A stretch of 47,603 bases of DNA from Propionibacteriales bacterium (GCA_009377795.1 WHTJ01000027.1:1-47603); one strand, 5' to 3'. Positions 16,415 through 25,335 are shown, counted from the first letter of the stretch. The notes: a model not told the origin generated them from the letters alone. Made by a program: numbers and translations.

Positions 16415-16696
16415 GTGGCCTCGAAGGGCTGGAAGCTGTTCAGCACCGTATCGGCGGTGGCCAGCGGAATCGTGGTGAAGAAACTGCTCGACCTCTCCTG
16501 GAAGACCGCGACCGGGCGTCCCCCGCCCAAGAACCCGGAGAACCCCGACGTCGACTGGCGAGAGGCCGTGGCGTTCGGGATGGCCAGCGGGGCGGCGCTG
16601 ACGGTGGGCAGGCTGATGGCGACCCGGAGGGCCGCCGCCTACTACCGTCGTTCGACCGGCCACCTCCCGGACAAGCTGGCCGAGCCGAGCAAGTAG
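16415..16696 (+). CDS. DUF4235 family small membrane protein
   Basis: A 93-aa protein beginning with the family pattern GWKLFSTVSAVASGIVVKK, one N-terminal hydrophobic segment, a Pro/Asn-rich loop (GRPPPKNPENPDVDWREA), a second hydrophobic segment and a basic C-terminus. DUF4235 proteins are small predicted membrane proteins of unknown function in actinobacteria. GTG 16415 has a clear gagaggag Shine-Dalgarno. It lies 28 nt after the DUF3093 gene and is followed by a strong terminator. Confidence 0.87.
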   Translation: MASKGWKLFSTVSAVASGIVVKKLLDLSWKTATGRPPPKNPENPDVDWREAVAFGMASGAALTVGRLMATRRAAAYYRRSTGHLPDKLAEPSK

Positions 16697-16721
16697 CCCG
16701 GCACGCGGGAAGGAGTCCCGG

Positions 16722-16762
16722 CACGCAAGAGGGTGCGCCGTCCAGGCGCACCCTCTTGCGTG
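16722..16762. terminator. strong bidirectional intrinsic terminator
   Basis: An 18-bp perfect stem (16722-16739 with 16745-16762) and a 5-nt loop, between the convergent DUF4235 and DUF4193 genes. There is no U-run, as is common in high-GC Gram-positives. A 10-bp direct repeat cccggcacgc (16697-16706, 16717-16726) precedes it. Confidence 0.85.
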
Positions 16763-16785
16763 GGATCGGACGACCGAGCCGGCCG

Positions 16786-17079
16786 TCAGGCCGCGCAGTC
16801 CCGGCAGATCTTCTTCTTCACGTTGGCCAACTGGCTGCGGTGGTGCACGAGGAAGCAGACCGAGCAGGTGAACTCGTCCTCCTGGCGCGGTAGTACCTGA
16901 ACGGCCAGTTCTTCATGAGACAGGTCGGCGCCGGGCAGCTCGAACGACTCGGCCGCCTCGGCCTCGTCCTCGTCGACCTTCCCCGAGTTCTTGTCGTGCC
17001 GACGAGCCTTCAGCTCTTCGATACTGTCTTCGTTGATCTCCTCGTCAGTCTTACGAGGTGCGTCGTAATCGGTCGCCAT
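16786..17079 (-). CDS. DUF4193 zinc-ribbon-like protein
   Basis: A 97-aa acidic protein of the DUF4193 family (Mycobacterium Rv2699c). The N-terminus MATDYDAPRKTDEEINEDSIEELKAR carries the family's acidic signature, and the C-terminus carries a four-cysteine zinc ribbon: CSVC at about residues 77-80 and CRDC at 92-95. The family is widespread and abundant in actinobacteria, often linked to transcription or stress, but its role is not firmly known. ATG 17079 has gggggagag upstream. A 12-bp palindrome actcgatcgagt (17095-17106) lies in its 5' region. Confidence 0.93.
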   Translation of the reverse strand: MATDYDAPRKTDEEINEDSIEELKARRHDKNSGKVDEDEAEAAESFELPGADLSHEELAVQVLPRQEDEFTCSVCFLVHHRSQLANVKKKICRDCAA

Positions 17080-17317
17080 CCCTGCTCTCCCCCTACTCGA
17101 TCGAGTGGTGGGTGTGTCGCCGCTGCTTACCTGCTTGTCTGGTCGCGGTCAGTGTCCCGCAGGTACGTAACGCTCCTGCCGCCGGATTTGTGCCCGAAAC
17201 CAGGCGGAGATTGTGCCTTAATCGGCAAGCTTTTGCACGGCCATTTCGCACTGTGTCGTGCGGCTCACACCCGCAGCGGCGGATCGTCCGCTTTGTTGGG
17301 CCTTGCGCACCCCTTGT

Positions 17318-17361
17318 ACGCCGGTCCAAAACGCCGGTCGTACGCCTGCCGAACGCCGGTC
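17318..17361. repeat. three direct copies of acgccggtc at suhB 3' end
   Basis: Identical 9-mers at 17318, 17331 and 17353, the last overlapping the suhB stop codon. They lie in the 280-nt gap between suhB and the DUF4193 promoter region, which otherwise shows no gene. Confidence 0.4.
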
Positions 17362-18160
17362 AGATGCCGAATCCGGACTCGACCAGGAGCTCGTGCAGTG
17401 ACTCGAAGAGCCCCTCGCCTGCCGCCAGGACGAACTGCTCACCGGCCTCCGCGCCGCGCAGCCCGGACACCGTGGCACCGGCCTCCCGGGCGATCAGTCC
17501 CCCAGCGGCCAGGTCCCACGGCTTGAGACCCTGTTCGGCGAACGCGTCGACCCGCCCGGTACCCACCGCGCACAGGTCGAGGGACGCGGCGCCGACCCGG
17601 CGGATGTCGCGTACTCGCGGTAACAGAGTCGCCATCGCGGCCGCCTGCCGGGCACGCAGATCCGGGTCGTAGTGGAAGCCGGTCGCGATCAGGGCGCGGC
17701 TCAGGTCGACCTGCCGGTTGGCCTGGATCGGGTCGCCGTCCAGCCAGGCACCCTCACCCCGGATGCCGGACCAGGTCTCGCCGGACACCGGGTTGTGCAC
17801 CACGCCCACCGCCACCTCGCCGTCCACCCGGGCGGCGATCGACACGGCGTACGACGGGATCCCGTAGAGATAGTTCACCGTTCCGTCGATCGGGTCCACG
17901 ACCCACACGACACCGCTGTCACCTGGAGTACCGCCGCCCTCCTCGCCCAGGAAGCCGTCGGCCGGACGAGCATCGTGCAGCCGATCCCGGATCAGCGACT
18001 CAGAGGCACGGTCGGACTCCGTCACGATGTCGGTCGGGCTCGACTTGGTCGCCGCCACCTCGATCGTCGTCGTACGCCGGAGCCGGACGATCAGCTCGCC
18101 CGCCTCGTGGGCGACTCCGGTGGCCAGGTTGAGCAGATCGCGCGGCTGCGGCTCACCCAT
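17360..18160 (-). CDS. suhB: inositol-1-phosphatase family protein
   Basis: A 266-aa Mg2+-dependent, Li+-sensitive phosphatase of the IMPase superfamily; likely substrate inositol-1-phosphate, the last step of inositol synthesis for phosphatidylinositol and mycothiol. The three metal-site motifs are intact: GEE at residues 72-74, WVVDPIDGTVNY at 86-97 (D89, D92) and WDLAAG at 215-220. The start ATG 18160 overlaps the hemH stop (TGATG); GTG 18163 is in frame and possible. The position next to DUF4193 is as in Mycobacterium (Rv2701c). Fructose-1,6-bisphosphatase or histidinol-phosphatase activity cannot be excluded. Confidence 0.93.
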   Translation of the reverse strand: MGEPQPRDLLNLATGVAHEAGELIVRLRRTTTIEVAATKSSPTDIVTESDRASESLIRDRLHDARPADGFLGEEGGGTPGDSGVVWVVDPIDGTVNYLYGIPSYAVSIAARVDGEVAVGVVHNPVSGETWSGIRGEGAWLDGDPIQANRQVDLSRALIATGFHYDPDLRARQAAAMATLLPRVRDIRRVGAASLDLCAVGTGRVDAFAEQGLKPWDLAAGGLIAREAGATVSGLRGAEAGEQFVLAAGEGLFESLHELLVESGFGI

Positions 18161-19251
18161 CACGCGTCTCCATCCATGCCGCACAGCGCCGGCCGCGGTG
18201 AGCGCGGGTTCGGACAGCATCCGGCCGGGCAGACGTCCCATGCCGGCGTGTCCCCGGCAACGGTCGTCCTCGCCGGGGTCGCGCCGCGCTCGACCGCGGC
18301 GCGCTCCAGCAACAGTTCCCGCACCATCGAGACGAACCGGCGGTCGGTCCCCGGAGTGGCCGCGCGGACTATCGGCAGGCCCAGCCGTCCGGCCGTCTCC
18401 CGCGCCTGCGTGTCGAGGTCGTAGACGACCTCCATGTGGTCGGACACGAACCCGATCGGGACCAGGGCCACGCCCGGGACGCCGCGGTCGGCGAGCACCT
18501 CGAGATGGTCGTCGACGTCGGGCCCGAGCCACGGCACGTGCGGAGATCCGGAGCGTGAGCAGAAGACCAGGTCCCAGGCCGGTTCGGTGCCGGTCCGCCG
18601 CGCGAGGTCCTGCGCGATCGAGCGGGCCACGGTCTGGTGCTGGGCCAGGTACGCGCCGCCGTCCGGCCCGCTGCCGTCGTTCATCGCGGTCGGGATCGAG
18701 TGCGTGACGAACACCAGCGCCGCGCCCGGTGGCAGGCCCTCCAGGGCGGTCAGTGTCGCCTCGACGAACGGCGTCACGAAGCCGGGGTGGTTGTAGTAGT
18801 GGCGCAGCCGGTCCAGTCGCGGAGCTCCTTCGACGGCCGCGCTGGCCTCGAAGAGGTTCTCGCGGTACTGACGGCATCCGGAGTACGACGCGCACGCGCT
18901 GGTCACGAAGCAGGCCGCCCGGCGCACCCCGTCGTCCCGCATGGCCGCGATCGCGTCGGTGAGGTACGGGTCCCAGTTGCGGTTGCCCCAGTAGACCGGG
19001 ATCGCGAGTCCGGCGTCGGCGAGATCCTTCTCGATCGCCGCCTTCAGCTCGCGGTTCTGGTCGTTGATCGGGCTGCGGCCGCCGAACCGGAAGTAGTGCT
19101 CCCCCACCTGGCGCAGCCGCTCCGGGGGGATCTGCTTTCCCCGGGTGACGTTCTGCAGGAACGGCACGACGTCCTCCGGGCGTTCCGGGCCGCCGAACGA
19201 CACGAGCAGGAGCGCCTCGTACGGCGAGATTTCGGCGGTCAGCTTGGGCAC
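18160..19251 (-). CDS. hemH: ferrochelatase (coproporphyrin-type)
   Basis: A 363-aa ferrochelatase that inserts Fe2+ into the porphyrin ring; in actinobacteria the substrate is coproporphyrin III in the coproporphyrin-dependent haem pathway (enzyme also named CpfC). Seen: the N-terminal [16 protein letters not shown] block, the metal-binding THSIP (histidine) segment, the [25 protein letters not shown] block containing the catalytic glutamate, and a C-terminal CPAGCCP motif supplying cysteines for the [2Fe-2S] cluster of actinobacterial enzymes. GTG 19251 is preceded by agga. It is coupled to suhB downstream by a 3-nt overlap. Confidence 0.96.
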   Translation of the reverse strand: MPKLTAEISPYEALLLVSFGGPERPEDVVPFLQNVTRGKQIPPERLRQVGEHYFRFGGRSPINDQNRELKAAIEKDLADAGLAIPVYWGNRNWDPYLTDAIAAMRDDGVRRAACFVTSACASYSGCRQYRENLFEASAAVEGAPRLDRLRHYYNHPGFVTPFVEATLTALEGLPPGAALVFVTHSIPTAMNDGSGPDGGAYLAQHQTVARSIAQDLARRTGTEPAWDLVFCSRSGSPHVPWLGPDVDDHLEVLADRGVPGVALVPIGFVSDHMEVVYDLDTQARETAGRLGLPIVRAATPGTDRRFVSMVRELLLERAAVERGATPARTTVAGDTPAWDVCPAGCCPNPRSPRPALCGMDGDA

Positions 19252-19377
19252 GGGGTCGGTCCTGTCGGCATGCGTAGTACTGCGAACACGTCACCTTCAC
19301 CCTAATCAGGCCCTGGTCGGCGCCGAAGCGGACGAGCGATGGCTGCCGGCTCGAGACCAGGGTGGGACGCTTCAATC

Positions 19378-19875
19378 ATGAGCTTCTACGACGTCATGCC
19401 ACCGGATTTCCCAGACGAGCCGGGCAGGCAGCGGCTCAACCGGAACTGGAACGAGCTGCTCCAGGAGCTCCGGGTCACCCAGACGGGCGTGCAGATCCTC
19501 ACCGGGTTCCTGCTGATCTTGCCGTTCCAGGAGAAGTTCGCCGACCTCACCGACACGCAGCGCGGGGTCTACCTCGTGACGGTCGTGCTGGCCGTGGCGG
19601 CCACCGCCCTGCTGCTCGCGCCCGTGAGCCATCACCGCACGCTGTTCCGCCGGCAGCGCAAGGAGTGGCTCGTGCTGCTCGCCGGACGGTTCGCCCAGGC
19701 GGGGCTGGCCAGCTTGGCCCTCGCCGTCACGGGTGTGCTCTGGCTGCTGTTCGACCTGGTGGTGGGTCGCCCGGCGTCCCTCATCGCTGCCGCCTCGGCC
19801 CTGGTGGCGTTCGTCGCCCTCTGGTGGGCCGTCCCCGTGCTCGACCGCCGGCGGCAGGCCCGCCGCCAGGAGTAG
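19378..19875 (+). CDS. DUF6328 family membrane protein
   Basis: A 165-aa protein whose N-terminal block LNRNWNELLQELRVTQTGVQ is the hallmark of DUF6328 proteins of actinobacteria, followed by four hydrophobic segments (TGFLLILPF; a long helix around residues 66-86; two more at about 105-150) and a basic end. The function is unknown. The frame opens at GTG/ATG codons from 19339, but ATG 19378 begins just before the conserved part and is preferred; the Shine-Dalgarno is weak. It is divergent from hemH. Confidence 0.85.
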   Translation: MSFYDVMPPDFPDEPGRQRLNRNWNELLQELRVTQTGVQILTGFLLILPFQEKFADLTDTQRGVYLVTVVLAVAATALLLAPVSHHRTLFRRQRKEWLVLLAGRFAQAGLASLALAVTGVLWLLFDLVVGRPASLIAAASALVAFVALWWAVPVLDRRRQARRQE

Positions 19876-20425
19876 GCGCGTCCGGACGGGCCGGCCAGTC
19901 GGGTCGGGTCTGGGTTTCGGCGCGACCGTACGAACCGTGACACTCCCCCACGTACACGGCTACCGTGAGGAGGTGCCACGACGACCCGGCACGACACGGT
20001 CGTGCTGCTCGAGATCGACCGGGTGCCCCTCTCAGGCCGCCTCCCTCCCGCCGAGATTGAACATCTGGCCGCCTCCTTCGCGCCGAGATTGCACATCTGG
20101 TCGACTTCGGCTCGTCCCGCCTCGACCGGTGTGGTCATCGAAACCGACAAAGGGGTCGCCGAACGTCGGCCAGCACAGCAGCTACGTCGGTTACGGCGAC
20201 TGGCCGAGCCCACCGTGGAGCGAGATTTGCGGATCGGCCCGCGGCGCCCACTCTCGCATCGAATGCACATCTGGCCGACCGAGATCGGACGGACGCGGTT
20301 TCGGGCCGCGCGGGTGCTCTCCGCGCCGGATCTGCGCCCGATGTCGGCGCGGTGGCTTGGTCTGGGAGGGTTGCTCGGGGTTGTATTGACTCACCTCGTC
20401 CACGCAGCTCTGGGAGGGCGAATCG
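19876..20425. other. 550-nt intergenic region with short repeats
   Basis: No convincing gene. The region carries copies of a cgagattgcacatctggccg-type motif: 20052-20072 and 20083-20103 (32 nt apart, near-identical) and degenerate copies near 20221-20240 and 20269-20288. The same motif recurs at 44904-44924. The right end holds the Shine-Dalgarno gggagg of sepH. A 151-codon open frame across it is mostly repeat and has no family resemblance. Confidence 0.6.
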
Positions 20426-21352
20426 ATGGTCGAGCTCCGGCTCGTCGGCTTGAGTGAGGATCACAGCCAGCTGATCCTCACCGATGCCGCGGGTCGGGAG
20501 TTCGCCGTACCCGTCGACGAACGGTTACGGGCCGCGTTGCGTGGCGATCGCGCGCGGCTCGGCCAGTTGGAGATCCAGATGGAAAGCGCACTCCGGCCCC
20601 GCGATATCCAGGCCCGCATCCGCGCCGGCGACAGTCCCGAGGACGTCGCCCAGGTCGCTCAGGTGCCCGTGGAGCGGATCATGGGGTACGCCGTGCCCGT
20701 CCTGGCCGAACGCGAACACGTCGCGGAGCGCGCCCAGCGCTGCCCGGTGCGCCGTCAGGGCGCCGAGGGACCGGGCCAGCTGCTCGGCGACGCCGTCTCC
20801 GAACGACTGCGCTCCCGGAACGTCAACCCCGAGGCCGCCGAGTGGAACGCCTGGCGGCGTGACGACGGACGGTGGAACGTCGAGGTCGGATACGTGTCCG
20901 GCGAGCGGCGCCGCGCGGCGCGGTTCGTGTACGACGCGCTCGGCCGCTACGCGGTCGCCGACGACGATGACGCCCGCTGGCTGGTCGGTGAGCCGACCAC
21001 GAAGCGGGGACCGCAGCCGCGGGAGAAGTCCAGCCGGCGGCTCTCCGCGGTGTCCGAGGAGGAGGAAGCGCTGTCCCTCGACCACGCCGCGCAGGTGACC
21101 GATCTCACCGCGGTCGCCGAGGCCGTGCGCAGCGGTCAGGCCGCGGCGTCCGTGGCCCCCGGCCCGGTCAGGGCCGACCCGCAACCGCCGGATCCGCCCG
21201 CGGAGCCCTCCGAGCCCGCCCGTCCCGACCGGCGGAAATCCGCATCCCGGAAGGCCGAGTCCGGGGCGAAGCCGAAGAAGCGCGGCCGGCGCGGCCGGGC
21301 CAGCATCCCGAGCTGGGACGAGATCATGTTCGGCGACGAGAACAAGGACTGA
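20426..21352 (+). CDS. sepH: cell division regulator SepH
   Basis: A 308-aa actinobacterial SepH (former DUF3071), which stimulates FtsZ assembly at the septum. The N-terminal DUF3071 domain (residues 1-165) includes a helix-turn-helix-like segment ARIRAGDSPEDVAQVAQVPVERI and the block ERLRSRNVNPEAAEWNAWRR. A long Pro/charged linker follows, and the conserved C-terminal tail RRGRASIPSWDEIMFG ends the protein, as in Streptomyces and Mycobacterium SepH. ATG 20426 has gggagg 8 nt upstream. It is monocistronic: repeat-rich intergenic DNA precedes it and the SDR gene follows after 85 nt with its own promoter-like TAGGAT. Confidence 0.95.
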   Translation: MVELRLVGLSEDHSQLILTDAAGREFAVPVDERLRAALRGDRARLGQLEIQMESALRPRDIQARIRAGDSPEDVAQVAQVPVERIMGYAVPVLAEREHVAERAQRCPVRRQGAEGPGQLLGDAVSERLRSRNVNPEAAEWNAWRRDDGRWNVEVGYVSGERRRAARFVYDALGRYAVADDDDARWLVGEPTTKRGPQPREKSSRRLSAVSEEEEALSLDHAAQVTDLTAVAEAVRSGQAAASVAPGPVRADPQPPDPPAEPSEPARPDRRKSASRKAESGAKPKKRGRRGRASIPSWDEIMFGDENKD

Positions 21353-21437
21353 GCTCGCCAGGTCGCCTACTCGAACGTAGGATCTCGTGCTGTCACACGT
21401 GCACAGGCAGCCCGAGCCCTTCGAGGAGTGATCTGGC

Positions 21438-23453
21438 ATGGCGTACCTCGTGACCGGTGCGACCGGGTTCATCGGTCGGCATGTCGTGGAGGAGCTCCTC
21501 CGCAACCGCGACGGCGAGGTGTTCATTCTCGTCCGGAGGGGGTCGTTGCGCCGGATCGAGCACCTGATGCACGGCTGGGAGAACTCCGAACGGGTGGTCC
21601 CGGTCGTCGGCGACCTGACGTCTCCGCTGCTCGGCGTCGAGGAGCCCTGGATCACCGAGCACCGCGGGGCGATCGACCATGTCGTGCACCTCGCCGCGCT
21701 GTACGACATGACGGCGTCCGACGAGCGCAACGAGCAGCTCAATGTCGGCGGCACCCGGGCGGCACTCGAGCTGGCCGGGCAGCTCGGCGCCGGTTGCTTC
21801 CATCACGTGTCCTCGGTGGCGGTCGCCGGCGACCACACGGGGGCGTACGACGAGACCATGTTCGACGATGGTCAGGGCCTCCCGTCGCCGTACCACCGGA
21901 CGAAGTTCGAGTCCGAGCGGATCGTGCGCGAGGAGTGCACGGTCCCGTGGCGGGTCTACCGTCCGTCGATCGTCGTCGGCCACTCCGAGACCGGCGAGAT
22001 GGACAAGGTCGACGGGCCGTACTACTTCTTCCCCGCGCTCAAGCTCATGCGCGACACCCTGCCGCAGTGGGTGCCCCTGCTCGGACTGGACCTCGGTGAC
22101 ACGAACGTGGTTCCGGTGGACTACGTCGCCAAGGCGATGGACCACCTGATGCACGTCGACGGGCTCGACGGGCACGCGTTCCACCTGGTCAACCCCGATC
22201 CGCAGCCCGCCGTCGAGGTGCTCAACACGATGGCGGTCGCGGCCAAGGCGCCGCGGTTCGCCGTACCCCTCGATCGGCGTGCCACCGGCCTGCTGCCCGC
22301 CGTACTCGGCGCGGGTGCGCAGCCGCGCAAACTGGTGGACGCGGTACTTCGGAACCCGACCGCGAAGGTCGCGTTGCGCCAGACGCTGGGGCGTCTCGGC
22401 ATCCCGCCCGAGGTGCTGGCCCACACGTCGTTCCCGTCGACGTTCGCCACCCGGGCGACCGAGATGGCGCTGGCGGGCTCGGGGATCAGCTGCCCGCCGC
22501 TGGAGACGTACGCCGCCACGTTGTGGGACTACTGGGAGCAGCACCTCGACACCACGACCGCCCGCGACGGCCGCATCCGCAGGGCGCTACAGGGCAGGAC
22601 GGTGGTGATCACCGGCGCGTCGTCGGGGATCGGCCGGGCGACCGCGCTCAAGGTCGCGCAGGCCGGCGGGGTCCCGCTGCTCGTCGCGCGCGGGAAGGAC
22701 AAGCTGGAGAAGGTTCGGCATGAGATCGAGGCGAACGGCGGGGTCGTGCATGTCTACCCCTGCGACCTGTCGGACCTGGAGGCGATCGCCCGGCTGACCG
22801 AGCAGATCGGCAACTCCCAACCCCGGGTGGACTTCGTGGTCAACAACGCCGGGCGTTCGATCCGGCGGTCGCTGCGGTTGTCGCAGGACCGCTTCCACGA
22901 CTTCGAGCGCACCATGCAGCTGAACTACTTCGGCGCGATCAAGCTGGTGATGGGGCTGCTCGACGTGATGAAGCAGCATGGCCGGGGACACATCGTCAAT
23001 GTCTCGTCGATCGGAGTGCAGGCCAACCCACCGAGGTTCTCGGCGTACGTCGCCTCGAAGTCCGCGCTCGACGCGTGGAGCAGGGTGGTGTCCTCCGAGC
23101 TTGTCGGTGAGGGCGTGACGTTCACGACCGTGCACATGCCGCTCGTGCGTACGCCGATGATCGCGCCGACCAAGATCTACGACGCGTTCCCGACCATCAC
23201 CCCGGCGCAGGCGGCCGACCTCATCATCAAGGGCATGGTGGACCGGCCGCACGAGATCAACACCGTTCTCGGCACCGCCGGCGAGGTCGCGCATGCGCTC
23301 GCTCCGAAGGCGTCGTTCCAGGTGCTGAATCTGGCGTACCGCGTGTTCCCCGACTCGGCGGCAGCGCGCGGGGTCAGCGCCGAGGGCGCGGAGGAGAAGG
23401 CCACGCAGGCCCAGGTGGTGCTCGCGCGGATCCTCAAGGGAGTCCACTGGTAG
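21438..23453 (+). CDS. two-domain SDR protein, fatty acyl-CoA reductase-like
   Basis: A 671-aa fusion of two NAD(P)-binding units. Residues 1-~350: an extended SDR/NAD-dependent epimerase-like domain with VTGATGFIGRHV and the catalytic YHRTK. Residues ~385-640: a classical SDR with VVITGASSGIGR, NNAG, a serine in VNVSSIG and the catalytic YVASK. The architecture is that of the mycobacterial AcrA1 (Rv3391) / bacterial fatty acyl-CoA reductases that make fatty aldehydes and alcohols for wax or envelope lipids; this is known for the family, and the substrate here is inferred. ATG 21438 has gaggag upstream. Monocistronic; a 37-bp repeat lies 17 nt after its stop. Confidence 0.88.
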   Translation: MAYLVTGATGFIGRHVVEELLRNRDGEVFILVRRGSLRRIEHLMHGWENSERVVPVVGDLTSPLLGVEEPWITEHRGAIDHVVHLAALYDMTASDERNEQLNVGGTRAALELAGQLGAGCFHHVSSVAVAGDHTGAYDETMFDDGQGLPSPYHRTKFESERIVREECTVPWRVYRPSIVVGHSETGEMDKVDGPYYFFPALKLMRDTLPQWVPLLGLDLGDTNVVPVDYVAKAMDHLMHVDGLDGHAFHLVNPDPQPAVEVLNTMAVAAKAPRFAVPLDRRATGLLPAVLGAGAQPRKLVDAVLRNPTAKVALRQTLGRLGIPPEVLAHTSFPSTFATRATEMALAGSGISCPPLETYAATLWDYWEQHLDTTTARDGRIRRALQGRTVVITGASSGIGRATALKVAQAGGVPLLVARGKDKLEKVRHEIEANGGVVHVYPCDLSDLEAIARLTEQIGNSQPRVDFVVNNAGRSIRRSLRLSQDRFHDFERTMQLNYFGAIKLVMGLLDVMKQHGRGHIVNVSSIGVQANPPRFSAYVASKSALDAWSRVVSSELVGEGVTFTTVHMPLVRTPMIAPTKIYDAFPTITPAQAADLIIKGMVDRPHEINTVLGTAGEVAHALAPKASFQVLNLAYRVFPDSAAARGVSAEGAEEKATQAQVVLARILKGVHW

Positions 23454-23470
23454 CGGACCCCGCCGAGCTT

Positions 23471-23507
23471 CGGAGATATTGACGAGTAGAAGCAACGAAA
23501 ATCCTCC
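23471..23507. repeat. 37-bp flanking repeat, copy 1
   Basis: 32 of 37 positions match copy 2 (24420-24456), same orientation. Core features are cggagatatt, agcaacga and aatcctcc. Short outer inverted repeats (ccgagc ... gctcgg at 23463-23468 and 23511-23516) bracket it. It lies between the SDR stop and the 3' end of the decayed DUF559 gene. Confidence 0.65.
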
Positions 23508-23528
23508 AACGCTCGGCTGTCCACAGAA

Positions 23529-24307
23529 ACAGTCTGGGCCGCAGGCGTGCGGTCTGCCCGGCCATCCGCGGTCGCGCAGGATCTCACCCACGAGCTGGGC
23601 ACTGAGACACGGATCGTGCACTATCTGTCGGTACCCGAACCTGAGCGTCCGGCCGCCATCGCGACTGGCCGCGTTGTCGCGTGTCATGTCCGCGGATCGA
23701 TCGGTGAACGTCTCATGGCCGAGCCGGCCGTCGAGTTCGGCGATGACGTCATACCCGAGGTACTCCCCATCTCGCATCCGCCACCACGCCGATCACCGCA
23801 TCGTCGCTCGTCGTCCGCGACGCGCTGAGCAGGACCGCTGCCTCGAACCGGAGACGGGCTGGTCGGCGGGTCGGGTGCACATATCGGCGCAGGTCTCTGA
23901 TCCGCCAGAGGGTGACTCCGTCGATCCGCGAGAGTCGGCGCGACTCGTCGATCGCGATCGCGACCGGAGCGTCATCCTGAGCGGTCTGGCGATGCCTGAC
24001 CCACATTCGCAGCGCTGTCTCACCCGCCAATGCCGCACTCGGTCCGTAGTACAGCAGCGCGGCCCAGCAGCGCGTGTTCCACGACAGCGGGCCGGTGAAC
24101 GTGGCGTAGGTACCCGAATGGACACGTCGCCAGCGCCCCCGAGTTGACCCGGTTTCTCAGCCAGCCATCGGTGTATCCGCAGGCCAGAACCTGCGCGCGG
24201 GTCACCAGTCCTTCTTGCCGGAGCGCCAGCGTTCTGAGCTCCACCTCGTTGGTTCGAGCCTTCGAGGTCAGACCTTCCGGGGATCTCCGCAGCGGTTGTG
24301 CGATCAC
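23529..24307 (-). pseudogene. decayed AbiEi/DUF559 domain protein
   Basis: Three pieces of one protein type occur in successive frames. Piece 1 (from ~24307): LRQEGLVTRAQVLACGYTDG, the AbiEi-type antitoxin N-terminal helix-turn-helix. Piece 2 after a frameshift near 24145: GRWRRVHSGTYATFTGPLSW, then WAALLYYGPSAALAGETALR, down to about 23800. Piece 3 in another frame: YDVIAELDGRLGHE through to DRGWPGRPHACGPDC, the C-terminal DUF559 (endonuclease-like) end. About 80-100 residues expected between pieces 2 and 3 are missing. So there are at least one frameshift and one internal deletion with frame change. The intact family is common in Nocardioidaceae-type genomes. A sequencing error could explain one frameshift but not the deletion. 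Confidence 0.8.
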
Positions 24308-24419
24308 ATCACGAGTGTCACGGGCGCCCACCGTCGGATCCCGACCGAATTCGAGACCTGTGAACATCTCCGGGAATTGGCCGTCCGGTGGACGGAGTCC
24401 GGCCCCGAGCCCAGCACCT

Positions 24420-24456
24420 CGGAGATATTTACGAGTGCCAGCAACGAGAATCCTCC
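24420..24456. repeat. 37-bp flanking repeat, copy 2
   Basis: Second copy of the repeat at 23471-23507; here the outer ends form an imperfect palindrome (cctcggag 24417-24424 ... ctccgagg 24453-24460). It lies 15 nt downstream of the sulfurtransferase stop, and the decayed gene lies between the two copies. Confidence 0.65.
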
Positions 24457-24471
24457 GAGGCTCGCTCGCCT

Positions 24472-25335
24472 TCAGCCGGCGGTGGGCTCGTCCCCGGTGG
24501 CGACCGGGCGGCTCGGGTCGCGTACCCACTCGCTCCACGAGCCGGGGAACAGGGCGCCCGGTATCCCCAAGCTCGCCAGCGCGAGCACGGTGTGCGGCGC
24601 GGTGACACCTGACCCGCAGTAGACGCCCACGTCCCGCCCGGCCACATGGGCGAACCGCTCGCGCAGCTCGTCAGGGGGCCGGAACAGGCCGGACTCGGCG
24701 AGATTCTCGCTGGTCGGCGCGTTGACCGCACCGGGGATATGGCCGGCGACCGGATCGCGCGGTTCCTCCTCACCGCGGTAGCGCGGCGCCGGGCGGCAAT
24801 CGACGAGTACGCCGTCGCGGGCGAGCGCCCCCGCGTCCTCGGCGGACAGCACCGGCATCCCACCGGGTACGGCGACGAAGTCCCCGGCCCCGTCGACCTC
24901 CGCGGGCGGCCCGGTCTCGACCGGCGCCCCAGCCTCGACCCACGCGGCGTACCCGCCGTCGAGCAACCGGACATCCGGCTGGCCGAAGTAGCGCAGGACC
25001 CACCACGCGCGAGCCGCGACCGTTCCCGTGGCCGCGTCGTAGACCACGACCGGAGTCGTGTTACCGGCGCCGTGCCGCCGCATGGCACTCTGGAACGCCT
25101 CCGCCGACGGCACCGGATGCCGCCCGCCGTCACCCGCCGGCGCCGATAGGTCTGTGTCGAGGTCCACGAGCCGGGCACCCGGCAGGTGGCCGGCGAGGTA
25201 GTCCTCCCGCTCCAGACCATGCTCCAGAGACCACCGGACATCGAGCAGCAGCACACCGCCACCCCTCGCGTCGTCACCGAGCAGCGACCGCAGCTCCGCC
25301 TCACCGATCAGCGGGTTCACGACCTCCGCGTTCAT
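24472..25335 (-). CDS. 3-mercaptopyruvate/thiosulfate sulfurtransferase (tandem rhodanese)
   Basis: A 287-aa tandem rhodanese protein that moves sulfane sulfur from mercaptopyruvate or thiosulfate to thiol acceptors. Domain 1 (about 10-140) is inactive: Asp100 replaces the active cysteine. Domain 2 (about 160-285) carries Cys240 in the active loop CGSGVTA, the loop form typical of 3-mercaptopyruvate sulfurtransferases, so that activity is more likely than thiosulfate:cyanide transfer. ATG 25335 follows ggaaggagg by 6 nt and overlaps the stop of a 20-codon mini-ORF (ATGA), suggesting translational control. It is the last gene of a six-cistron minus-strand operon. Confidence 0.93.
   Translation of the reverse strand: MNAEVVNPLIGEAELRSLLGDDARGGGVLLLDVRWSLEHGLEREDYLAGHLPGARLVDLDTDLSAPAGDGGRHPVPSAEAFQSAMRRHGAGNTTPVVVYDAATGTVAARAWWVLRYFGQPDVRLLDGGYAAWVEAGAPVETGPPAEVDGAGDFVAVPGGMPVLSAEDAGALARDGVLVDCRPAPRYRGEEEPRDPVAGHIPGAVNAPTSENLAESGLFRPPDELRERFAHVAGRDVGVYCGSGVTAPHTVLALASLGIPGALFPGSWSEWVRDPSRPVATGDEPTAG

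Noticed and set aside
20002-20457. 151-codon gene before sepH
   Set aside because: Its sequence is mostly the intergenic repeat, it overlaps the sepH start, and it has no family features.
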